A program made the position numbers and the translations under genes. 47,809 nt of DNA from SKLM01 sp964421785 (GTDB lineage: Bacteria; Chloroflexota; Anaerolineae; B4-G1): NCBI GenBank assembly GCA_964421785.1, contig CAYQZG010000013.1:1-47809 (forward strand), given 5' to 3'. Of this stretch, positions 33,700 to 44,600 are shown one piece after another (position 1 is the stretch's first letter; every line of letters begins with the position of its first letter). The notes beneath the pieces are model-generated. The model worked only from the letters and a program-made list of their open reading frames with translations. It did not search any database and was not told the DNA's origin.

Positions 33700-36600
33700 T
33701 CGTCTCCCGCGGCCCCTCACTACCCCCGACACCCTCAACACATCCGGCGTCGGGCCTCTCCTGCCGGCGGTCTGGCAGCTCTGGGCGGCAGCGACGGGGG
33801 GCACCGGTGTCTTCACCGACAGCGGCCAAACCCTGGGCCTCTCCATGACCATGGCAGTCGACCTGGGCGATCTGGACGGCGACGGCGACCTCGACGCCTT
33901 TGCCGGGAACGGTTGCGACCCTAACCGCGTCTGGCGCAACGAAGGGACGGGGATCTTCGCTGACGGCGGCCAAGCGTTGGGCGCATCAGACACGAGGGCC
34001 GTCGCGCTGGGTGACCTTGACGGCGATGGCGATCTCGATGCCTTCATCGGAAATGGCGGCTGGCCTGGTGAGGCCAATCTGGTGTGGCGGAATGACGGGA
34101 GCGGTACCTTCGTCGACACAGGTCAAACCCTCGGCATCTCCGAGACTCTGGCCGTGGCTTTGGCCGATCTGGACGGCGATGGGGACCTGGATGCATTCGT
34201 TGGGAATGGCGGAAGCTGGCCTTCTTATCAATCCAATCAGGTCTGGTTGAACGATGGGAGCGGTCTCTTCACCGACAGCGGCCAGACGTTGGCCTTCTCG
34301 TACACCACAGCCGTGGCTTTGGGTGACTTGGACGGCGATGGAGACCTTGACGCCTTCATCGGAAATGGCGGCTCACTCGGTAACGCGAATCAGGTGTGGC
34401 TGAACAACGGGACGGCGCTCTTCACCGACAGCGGCCAGGCGTTGGGCGCATCAGACACGAGGGCCGTCGCGCTGGGTGACCTGGACGATGATGGGGACCT
34501 GGATGCCTTCGTCGGAAACGCGGGCCAATCCAACAGGGTCTGGCTTAACGACGGAACAGGCACGTTCACCGACAGCGGCCAGGCCCTGGGCGCATCCTAT
34601 ACCCACGCCGTGGCGCTGGGCGACCTGGACGGCGACGGGGACCTGGATGTCTTCGTCGGGAACGATACCCAACCCAACAAGGTCTGGCTGAACGGCGGCG
34701 CCGCTGTCTTTGCGGATAGTGGTCAGAATCTGGGGCTCGAATGCACGTACGCCGTGGCGCTGGGCGACCTCGACGGCGACGGCGACCTCGATGCCTTCGT
34801 TGGCAACGCCAGCGAGGGCGCCCCAAACACAGTCTGGGTGAACAACAAGCACTGGCCCCAGGCCCGGGATGATAGTTTTGCAGTGCCCGTGAACAGCAGG
34901 GCCAACTCACTCGACGTGCTCGCCAACGATTGGGATGCCGATGGAGACGCGCTGGCAGTGGCGGGCGTCGGCATTCCGGATCAGGGTGGGGCGGCCGTTG
35001 TGAGTGGCACCACCGTCATCAGCTACACTCCGAGAAGTAGCTATGCCGGGCCAGAGGTCTTCACCTATACAGTCTCCGACCCGGGCGGACTGACCGACAC
35101 GGCCACGGTGACCGTCGAGGTAGGGGGCACCAACCACCCGCCGGTGGCCCAGGACGACGTGGTGACGACGGATGAGGATGTCGCCGTGGTCATCGACGTG
35201 CTGAGCAACGACAGTGACCCCGATGGTCAGGATCTATCGGTGTCGGCCGTCAGCGCGCCCACCCTTGGCACAGCCGTCATAGTCGGGGGCCATGTGCGCT
35301 ACAGCCCGTTACCGGACCTCTATGGTCAGGATACCTTCACCTACATAGCGAGCGACGGCTGGCTCACCGACAGCGCCACGGTCACGGTCACCGTCAGCAC
35401 GGTCGAGGACGCGCCGACGCTGGACAATATCCCCGACGTGACCACTCACGAGGACGCGCCAACGCAAGCCCTTACGCTGACCGGCATCACCAGTGGGGCC
35501 TTCAACGAGGACCAAACCCTGACCGTGACAGCCAGAACGGCCTCCAACCCTGGCTTGATCCCCGACCCCATGGTCATCTACACCAGTCCCAACCCGACCG
35601 GCACCCTCAGCTTCGCCCCGGTGGCCGACGCATTCGGCAGTGCCCAGATCGAGGTGATGGTAAGCGATGGCATCTCGCAGACGATGCGCACCTTCTGGAT
35701 CACGGTCCAGCACGTCAACGATCCGCCGACCTTGGATCCCCTCCCCGATCTGACCATTGAGGAGGATACCTCGACCCAGACGGTGAGCCTAGTGGGCGTT
35801 GGCTACGGTCCCAGTAACGAGGGCGAACAACGCCCAGATCTTGCCATCACAGCTGCCTCGACGAGCCCCCTGATTCCTCATCCCACGGTCGACTACGACA
35901 ACGGCCCGGGGCGCTACACCCATGGGAGCCTCAGCTTCGCTCCTCTTGCCGAAGCCTATGGGGTAGCCACTATTGTGGTCACGGTCACGGACGGCCTCTC
36001 CGAGACGGTGCGCTCCTTCCAGGTCACCATCACGCCGGTCAACGATGCGCCGACGCTGGACCTGATCGGGGATTTGACGATCAAAGAGGACGCCGGTCTG
36101 CAGACCGTGGAGCTCTCCGGCATAGGCCCCGGGCCCCTTGAGATCCAGCCCATCGCCGTGACCGCCGCTTCCACCAATACTGGGCTGCTGCCCCATCCTA
36201 CCGTGAACTACCAGAGTCCGGACGCCACCGGCACCCTCACCTTTGCCTCTCAGCCCGATCGCTTTGGCACCGCGCGAGTCGTGGTCACCGTGACCGACGG
36301 GCTCTCGCAGACCGCTCGCTCCTTCCAGGTCACCGTCAACCCCGTTAACGACCCCCCCACCCTGGATCCCTTGCCCGACCTCGAGATCGGGGAGGGCGCG
36401 GGACCACAGACGGTTGACTTGACCGGCATTACCGCCGGTCCGCTAGAGACCCAAGCCCTCTCTGTGACCGCTGCCTCCGACAACACGGCGCTGATCCCTC
36501 ACCCGGTGGTCACCTACACCAGCCCAAATGGCAGCGGTGCCCTGGGCTTCACGCCGCTCCCCGGTCAATGGGGCACAGCCATGATTGCTGTGACGGTGAC

Positions 36601-38536
36601 GGACGGGCTTACCGAGACCGTCCGTTCCTTCCAGGTGACCGTGGGCGCGCTCTTCAACGTGCTGGCAACGGACCCGGCGGGCAATGCCCTCGATGTGCCC
36701 CGCAAGGCCGATATTGCCGCCCAGTTCACCCTGTCCCCCGATGGCGCCAGCGTGGACACGAGCACGTTCACCGCCCATGGTCGGCAGACCGGCGTCTACC
36801 AGGGATCGTATGCGGTGGCAGGCGATCAGGGGTTCTTTGATCCATCAGGCCGTCTCAAACCGGGTGAGGGCGTGATGGTGACGTTGAGTCAGGGCCTCAG
36901 ATCCGCCGAGGGCATGCCGCTCCTGGCCCCTCACACCTGGCAGTTCTGGGCTGCGACGTGCGGCGGTGTGGGCATCTTTGACGTCGCGGAGACCCACGAG
37001 ATCTACCCGGCGCTGGCGACGAGGTATCTGTGGGACTATCTCTTCGTGCTGCCGCAGAGTGTGCTCGACACCCAGGCCGTGACGCTGGGCGATCTGGACG
37101 GCGACGGCGATCTGGACGCCTACGTGGTGCGCAATGGCGCCCGCAGCACGGTCTGGTTCAACGATGGGACGGGTGCCTTCAGCGACAGCGGGCAGAACCT
37201 GGGCCAGGCCAGCAGTTGGGCAGCCGCCCTGGGTGACCTGGACAACGATGGCGATCTGGATGCCCTCGTGGGCAACTACGGTGCAGGTGACACGGTTTGG
37301 TTCAACGACGGGTCGGGCGCCTTCAGCGACAGTGGGCAGAGCCTGGGCGACTTCGATACCTACGCCGTCGCCCTGGGTGACGTGGACGGCGACGGCGACC
37401 TGGACGCCATCACGGGCAGCGACCTGGGACAGCCCAATCGAATCTGGCTGAACGATGGCAGTGGCGCCTTCGGCGACCCTTCCGTTGGGTGCTATCTGGG
37501 CTTCTCGGACGCCCGCGCCGTGGCGCTGGGCGACCTAGACAACGATGGCGATTTGGACGCTTTCCTCGGCAGCGCCGGTGGGTGGGCCAACCGGGTTTGG
37601 CTGAACGATGGTGGGGAGTTCTATGATAGCGGGCAGCGGTTGGGCGCATCCGATACCCACGCCGTGGCGCTGGGCGACCTGGACGGCGACGGCGACCTGG
37701 ATGCCTTTGTGGGCAATATGAACGGTGAACCTGACGAGATCTGGCTCAACGATCACGGCACGTTCGCCAACAGCGGCCAGGCGCTTGATGGCGGAGCCAC
37801 CTGGGCGGTGGCCCTGGGTGACGTGGACGGCGACGGCGATCTGGACGCCTTCACGGGACAGGTGGCCTATGGCCTTATCTCCGATAACTGCAACCGGGTC
37901 TGGCGCAACGATGGCAACGGGGCCTTTCTCGACGATGGGCAGCGGTTGGCTGCTTTCGACAGCGTGGCGGTGGCCCTGGGTGACGTCGACGGCGATGGGG
38001 ACCTGGACGCCTTCGTGGGCAACAGCAACGGATTGTGGCAGCCCAATGTGGTCTACCGCAATCGCACGCCCTTCGTTATGGTCGACGCGGCGCAGGGAGG
38101 TACACTCTCCTATGGCGACGACCAAGGGGGCGAGACGCTGGTGCACATTCCGGCGGGTGCGGTAAGCGCTCCCACGGAGTTCCGCTACGCACCGGAAGGT
38201 GAGCTGTCGACTGCATCGACTGGGCCGACCATGGTGGACCATCCTTTCAGTTTGGAGGCCTACCGCGACGGCGATCTCGTGCCGGATCTCGCACTCATGG
38301 TGCCGATGACCATCGTCCTCCGCTACAGCGACGCGGCAGTCGAGGGGTGGGATGAGACGTCGCTCGAACTGCGCCAGCAGGACGGTGGTGTTTGGACCGA
38401 CGAAGCGATCACCCTGATAGAGCACGACGTGGCACGCAATCGCCTCACCGTGCAGGCGACGCGGACCGCCAAGTTCACGCTCTTTGGTCAGAGGTCCCAC
38501 ACAGCTTTCTTGCCTTTGGTGGCGAAGGATCGATAG
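33599..38536 (+). CDS. Secreted FG-GAP/Ig-like repeat surface protein
   Basis: The 1645-residue exported protein has a signal peptide (MMICSAVTFGIALTLMVTV, then GGEGHA). Residues about 70-417 are seven FG-GAP/VCBS repeats built around LGDLDGDGDLDAFVGN, whose DxDxDG loops bind calcium. Two cadherin-like/Big_9 modules (about 422-601) and four related Ig-like modules (about 602-1016, each opening near VNDxPTLDxLxDL) follow, then an SbsA-type Ig domain (about 1018-1115). A second block of seven FG-GAP repeats (about 1118-1488) and a C-terminal beta domain ending HTAFLPLVAKDR complete it. The start is ATG 33599, with AGGAGG six bases upstream; a longer in-frame start at 33374 would precede the signal peptide and is unlikely. 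FG-GAP repeats form beta-propellers as in integrin-like proteins; a surface adhesion role is inferred. Confidence 0.86.
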   Translation: MGIRRAWMMICSAVTFGIALTLMVTVTGGEGHADRLPRPLTTPDTLNTSGVGPLLPAVWQLWAAATGGTGVFTDSGQTLGLSMTMAVDLGDLDGDGDLDAFAGNGCDPNRVWRNEGTGIFADGGQALGASDTRAVALGDLDGDGDLDAFIGNGGWPGEANLVWRNDGSGTFVDTGQTLGISETLAVALADLDGDGDLDAFVGNGGSWPSYQSNQVWLNDGSGLFTDSGQTLAFSYTTAVALGDLDGDGDLDAFIGNGGSLGNANQVWLNNGTALFTDSGQALGASDTRAVALGDLDDDGDLDAFVGNAGQSNRVWLNDGTGTFTDSGQALGASYTHAVALGDLDGDGDLDVFVGNDTQPNKVWLNGGAAVFADSGQNLGLECTYAVALGDLDGDGDLDAFVGNASEGAPNTVWVNNKHWPQARDDSFAVPVNSRANSLDVLANDWDADGDALAVAGVGIPDQGGAAVVSGTTVISYTPRSSYAGPEVFTYTVSDPGGLTDTATVTVEVGGTNHPPVAQDDVVTTDEDVAVVIDVLSNDSDPDGQDLSVSAVSAPTLGTAVIVGGHVRYSPLPDLYGQDTFTYIASDGWLTDSATVTVTVSTVEDAPTLDNIPDVTTHEDAPTQALTLTGITSGAFNEDQTLTVTARTASNPGLIPDPMVIYTSPNPTGTLSFAPVADAFGSAQIEVMVSDGISQTMRTFWITVQHVNDPPTLDPLPDLTIEEDTSTQTVSLVGVGYGPSNEGEQRPDLAITAASTSPLIPHPTVDYDNGPGRYTHGSLSFAPLAEAYGVATIVVTVTDGLSETVRSFQVTITPVNDAPTLDLIGDLTIKEDAGLQTVELSGIGPGPLEIQPIAVTAASTNTGLLPHPTVNYQSPDATGTLTFASQPDRFGTARVVVTVTDGLSQTARSFQVTVNPVNDPPTLDPLPDLEIGEGAGPQTVDLTGITAGPLETQALSVTAASDNTALIPHPVVTYTSPNGSGALGFTPLPGQWGTAMIAVTVTDGLTETVRSFQVTVGALFNVLATDPAGNALDVPRKADIAAQFTLSPDGASVDTSTFTAHGRQTGVYQGSYAVAGDQGFFDPSGRLKPGEGVMVTLSQGLRSAEGMPLLAPHTWQFWAATCGGVGIFDVAETHEIYPALATRYLWDYLFVLPQSVLDTQAVTLGDLDGDGDLDAYVVRNGARSTVWFNDGTGAFSDSGQNLGQASSWAAALGDLDNDGDLDALVGNYGAGDTVWFNDGSGAFSDSGQSLGDFDTYAVALGDVDGDGDLDAITGSDLGQPNRIWLNDGSGAFGDPSVGCYLGFSDARAVALGDLDNDGDLDAFLGSAGGWANRVWLNDGGEFYDSGQRLGASDTHAVALGDLDGDGDLDAFVGNMNGEPDEIWLNDHGTFANSGQALDGGATWAVALGDVDGDGDLDAFTGQVAYGLISDNCNRVWRNDGNGAFLDDGQRLAAFDSVAVALGDVDGDGDLDAFVGNSNGLWQPNVVYRNRTPFVMVDAAQGGTLSYGDDQGGETLVHIPAGAVSAPTEFRYAPEGELSTASTGPTMVDHPFSLEAYRDGDLVPDLALMVPMTIVLRYSDAAVEGWDETSLELRQQDGGVWTDEAITLIEHDVARNRLTVQATRTAKFTLFGQRSHTAFLPLVAKDR

Positions 38537-38619
38537 GCTAGTACTACGACGTGAGTTTCGCTGGCCAAAGACTTCCGAAGTCCGACATCCCACGTTTCAC
38601 GTGAGAGGGAGGCAGCATC

Positions 38620-41600
38620 ATGAAAGTCAGGCAGCTCTATCACTGGATTGCAGCTCTGCTCGTTCTGCTCGCCAGCGTCGCGGTACAGGGTTGGCCGGGC
38701 GCCCTCGCCCGGGCTGATGGCGACCCGGTGCAGCAAGCCTGGGCCAGCGCACGCCGCAGCGGGGCCTACCACTACACGACGGACATCGTGCAGACCACGT
38801 GGCCGCTGCTGGTCGTCGAGAACGTTGGGCAGACCGCGACCGAGGAGCGCGTCTACATCGAGGGGTGGACCGATCTCCACGCTCGGACGATGGCGCTCAA
38901 GCTCTGGTCCGGGGATGGCAGCGTGACCAGCGACCAGGAGAGCATCGAGCTGCGCGTGGCCGATGGGACGGCCCTCGGCCGTGTCGCTGGGGGCTCATGG
39001 AAGGAGGTGGAGGACGTCACCGGTCTCTTCGCCCCCGGTCGCGATGCGTTGGGCTACCTGGCCGGCGCGCGAGATGTCCACCAACTGAGCGCCGAGACGC
39101 GCGGCCCTCTCTCGTTCACCCGCTATGGGTTCGAGATCGACGGCCCGGCCTTCGCTGAACACGTGCGCGCGCAGATGGAGGCTGAGCTTCAGCACAGCGG
39201 TGAGCTTCCCCCGGGCGTCAGTCTGGATGCGCTCCGTCTCTACCGCGAGATGACGGGTCAGGGTGAGATCTGGCTGGACGAGCGCGGTCTACCTCTACGT
39301 CAGATCGTCCACGCCACGTTTCCGCCTTCCCGCCGTGAGCAGGTCAAGGTCACCATCACCACTGATTTCTCCGCCTGGGCCGAGGGCACGGCGTCGATCG
39401 CGCCCCTGGAGCGACTGCTCCCCTCCCACCAGCTGCGGCAGGTCGCCGGAGGTGACCTGGTCCTGCCGCTGGCTTTCCTCGGTCTGATGACGATCGTGAT
39501 CCTCCGTCGCAGGTCGCGTCTGGTCTACATCGTGCTGGTGGGATTCCTCCTCACGTCTATGCTCCTCTCGCCGCTGCTTCAGGCCGAGCGCGTGCACGCC
39601 TTCTACACCGAACAACGCGCCCAACAGGCGGACTACGAGCGTGAGCAGGAGCAGGCCCAGGCTGCCCAGGAGGCTCGCCGCCGGCTGGCGACCTCCGACT
39701 TCGATCCTCATACCAGCCCGCTCGAAAGAGGACCCTCCATGAGAAAAGGAAGCGGCCTGGGGACGGGGGGCGGAACCGCCGAGGCGGCATCGGCGGAGGG
39801 GATCGAGAAACGCCCGATGATGGATGTCGGACTGCGTGGTGTTGACCTCGACGTACAGAGCGCTCTCCAAACGGCGGACGACGACGGAGACGACGGAGAA
39901 GCCGATATGGTTGATTCGGACGGCGACGGCTTGACCGATGCGCAGGAGGAAGACGCCTGCACCGATCCCCACGTCGCCGATAGTGACGGTGACGGTCTCT
40001 CCGACGGGATGGAGGCGAACGAGCTGGGCACGCACCCTTGCCGGGTCGACAGCGACGGCGACAGCATTAGCGACATCACCGAGGTGGAGGGCTTCGGGAT
40101 GTACGGCGAGCGGTGGTACCTGGATCCGCTGGAGCCGGACACCAACCGCGACGGCGTCTCCGATCTGCTGGAGTGCTACGATCTGGTCGACGTGACCACG
40201 GACAATAGCGGGAATGAGAAGCTCGACGAGCAGAAGCGCCGAGAGATCAAGGCAGGTCTTGGCTGCTTCGACACCGATGGTGACGGCGCGCCAGACGCCT
40301 TCGACGAGGACGACGACGGCGACGGCGTGCCAGACACGGTCGATCTCTCCCGGACCAGCGTAGTGGGAGGCGGGCGCGATAACGAGGGGAACGTGACCGG
40401 CCTGACGGATGGGACCTTCGCCTTCAAACTGGACGCGCTCCAAGAGGCTGTCGACATGCCCGTCTTCGTCGATTTCCAGCTCCGCCCCACCGATCCCGAG
40501 CACCTCTGGTACAGCCTCAGCGTCCTGGATTGGCCATCGGGTGACTCAGAAGGACAGATACAGCGTGCCTTCGATACCACCTTCAAGGACTACAACGACG
40601 ATCACGGCAACCCGAGCGGTGATCGCGACGACCAGGGCGACCTGCGTCTGATCCCCATGCTCGAGATCGAGATTCCCTACAGCAACCGGGATCAGTATGG
40701 CAGTTTGCCCGTCATCCAGAATCCACCGCCGCTTTCGGCCAGCACGCCGGTCACGGCCTGGCTCGACACCGAGGTAGCCGCCAGGTTCAACGTGACGGTG
40801 CGCTACAAGGATGATAGCGACGATCCTCCCCTGCTGGTCTACCTGCCCGCCACACTGGTGCGGGACCGTGTGGGGGGCAGCCCGGTGGCCTTCTCGGCGC
40901 GGATGCCCTATCGGCCCCGCTCCGATGATTTCGGAAGAGCACAGAACGTGAAATTGGTCTGGCTGGTGGAGGGCCTCACCGACTCCTGCGAGCTGCCGGA
41001 TGACGCTGATCCAGAGATGACGCGGGACGCGTGGTGCAGCGATCAGAACAACTGGCAGCAGAACCCACCACGCATCCTATACACCTACGAAGAGGACTGG
41101 TATCTGACGGGGTTGGCCGTGCGTGAGGATCACGGGGTCGAAGCTGGGGTGATCCACGAGAATCTTGATTACGAGGACCGCGATCCCAGATACGAGCGCT
41201 ACCTCTGGCAGTTGGCGTACAACCTGGATCGTACCTTCATCGCCGGGCGGTCCAGCGGGCAGGGCGCGAACCAGCGCCGCGGTATCACCGTCGATGAGAT
41301 CGAAGAACGCTTCGACGGCGCGATCCCTGATGGCGATGATCGGCTGTGGGGGGTTCCCAAGGACGCCGTCCACGTTGAGACCTTCGCCTTCCCTGATCAG
41401 GTCCATCTGGCCACGCTGCCGATGACCCACACCAAGCGGATCTTGAACGACCATTTCACAGAGGCCGGCGGTAACCCCCGGATCGAGTCCCCCACGCTGC
41501 TCTTCGTGCGCGAGGAGACGTACCGCAGCGCTAACCTGGAAGGCGTGGCGGAGGGCCTGCTCGAGGATGCCGTGATCGAGGTGTCCCTCGATCCCAATCA

Positions 41601-44600
41601 GGCTCTCATCAACGTGCTGGTCGGCATGAACTGGGCCCCATTTCGCTTTGACGATGAGGAAGGGTGGCAGGCCTATCCCATCGACGAGTATTGGGAGGAG
41701 ATGGGGGAGCGCTACCGCGAGATATTCGACGAGTGGAAACCGCAGGGCGAGGGTTTGGAGAACGCCGGGCGGACTAGAATCGTGCAGAGCTACTACATAA
41801 GCCTCTACAGTGGCTCCAGCGGCATCGTCAAGATGGGCGATAGCTTCATCGACCGATCTGACCCGGATCTGGATGATACCGCTATCGCCAATGAATGGAA
41901 AGGCGCCGTCAGGGTGCCGCTGACGCTTGTGAAGCAGTTCATCAAAGGCGCTATTGAGGCGATGGACGACCTCCCTTGGCGGTTGGCCGTCTTCGGCACC
42001 AGAGGAGACAAGCTGCTGGCAGCCATCGGTGGGGCGCGCCAGAACCTCAAGAAGTCCTGGGTGGATAACCTGGCCGACTTCGGAAAGGGAGGGGGCGGCG
42101 TCGTCATAGGGCTGGCCCTGGGCCTCGCCGCGATCGGGGTCGCGGCCTACGTCACCTTTGCCGTGCTCTCTGGCGTGGAAGGGGCCGAGGTCGCCTTCTA
42201 CGTCTTCGACGCGATCAACTTCGTCATGTCCGTCAAATATGCCATAGACGTGGCCGCGGATCTCTGCAAGAAGGCGATCGAGGGCGTCTTCGAACACGGC
42301 GTGCTGCACGCCATCAAGACCGCCAAGGTCAGCCTGCGCAACGCGGGCAACATCGTCGCCATCATCGGCCTCGTGGTGACGGCGCTCATCTCCATGGGTT
42401 TCTTTGTGGCCCAGATGGTCATGGCCGGCGTGCAGTTTGGCTCACTGGCCTTCAACCTGGCCCTGGCGGCCGTGGTCGCCGAGATCATCGTCTCAGTGAT
42501 CATGTTTGCGATCGGCCTGATTCCCATCGTGGGGCAGATCATTGTGGCCGTCGTCGGCCTGATCGACGCCATCGTCAACATGATCTGCACGGTCACCGGG
42601 CTGGACAAGCGGGAGGAGCTAGCCGCGCCCGAGATCGGGCTCCATCCCTGCGGCGGCATCTCTGGCGCCATGGCCAAGATGGTCCAGTTCTTGATCTACG
42701 ATCAGACCCCGCTGGTGGATCTGGAGCGGGAAGAGCGTCTGGACGTGGACTTCGGCGTCGACCTGCTGGATCAACCCCCGACCCTGGGGTTCGTGCAGGG
42801 GAATGCTATGGCCCTGCGGGCCGACGTGGTGACCAAGCTGTATAAGAACTTCCCCATAGGCATCGGGACGCTCTATGCCTGGCAGTTCAGCGATAAGAAC
42901 CTGAAGAAGAGCAGCTTTGAGTACAACTTCGATCTGACGGAGGAGGATCTCCACACCACTCGGTGCCTGAGCACAGACGATCCCAGCGCTTGGAACAACG
43001 CCGATCCGCCTGCCAAGACGGCATCCATCGACAGCGGCTACATCTTTGCCTTCTCCGAGACGGGCATCAACCGCGAGATCCCTGCCTACCTCAACGAGGG
43101 CTACGCGATGAAGGCTCAGGAGTGCGTTATGGTCCCCAACCCTGTGCCTCCGCCTCCCGCGATTCCCGAATGCCATCTTCGGGAGAAGACCGACACGCTC
43201 CACGTCTCCCTTGATCTCAAGTTTGACATCCTCCCCGCGACCGTGGGAGGGTTTCGTGAGCTGGCGTGCCCGGGCGACGGCTGCGCCCTGGCCTGGGGTC
43301 AGACCGGCGCTCTCACGTTCCCCATTCTGGAGGATGCCGACGGCGACGATCTGACCAGCCGGGCCTTCGGCGGCAACGACCCCAGCGACCGCACGGCCGA
43401 CACCGACCGGGATGGCCTCTCCGATCGCTCCGAGGTGCGCTGGGGCAGTGACCCCACCAATCCCGACACCGACGGCGACGGTCTTTCGGACTACGACGAG
43501 TGGCGCTACAACACCGACCCCAACCACGCCGACACCGATCACGACGGCCTGAACGACGGCGACGAGGTAACGGGCTGGGCCTTCGTCTACGGCTTCGATC
43601 AGCAGGGGGAACCCCTCGAGACCTGGGTGACCTCGAATCCGCTATACTATGACACCGACGACGATGGGCTGACCGATAGACTTGAGCAGGTCTATGGCCT
43701 GAATCCACGCGTGGTCGGCCCGGCCGAACCCCTTGCCATCGAGTCGCTGGTCGGCGAGGACGACACCTTGGTCAAGCCCGGCGACGCTATTGTTTATACG
43801 GCCACCATCACCAACGGGCTGCGCAACCGCTACGCGTTGGGCTTGCTCGACGTGACGTTCCCCCCCGCCGTCCAGGACGAGAATCTGGAGCCGCAGCCCT
43901 TCGTGCTGGAGCCGCTGGGGATGACGACCATGGCCGGAGAGGTCACGGTGAGCGAGCTGGCGCCCTCGCAGCAGATCAGCCTGACCAACACCGCCGGGGC
44001 CGTCATTCAGAATCTGCACACCGGGAGGCAGCTCTGGCTCCACCTGGACGACCCGGCGGGCGCCACGAGCTTCGTCGACGCTTCCTTGCTGGGCTTCGAT
44101 GCCACGTGCAGCGGGACCGCGTGTCCCACCGCTGGGACCGAGGGCATGTTCATCCGCGCTGCCCAGTTCGACGGCGACAACGACCGGCTGGAGAGCCCTG
44201 TGGACGTCTCCGAGGAGAACTACACCCTCTTGCTCTGGTTCCAGTCGTCCAGCAAGAACCGCGGCAGTAAGAGCTACTGCGGCATCTTCTCGGCCGTCAA
44301 CACCCATAACGACCGCCACGATCGTGACATCTATCTGCAGGGCGGGAACCTGTGTGCCCGGCTGGGTCGGGGTGGTGCTGGTGAGACCATCTGCACATCC
44401 GGCCAGGACTACGCCGACGGTGCCTGGCATGTCCTGGCGCACACCTTCGGCGGCGCACAGCGTGAACAGCGGCTCTACGTCGACGGTGAGGAGCGAGCGA
44501 GGGGGGGTACCTCCACCTCCAACCTGGGGGGACAGAACGCGGTGCACATCGGTTACACTCCCAAGGCCGTTCACCCCTACTTCCAGGGTCAGATCGACGA

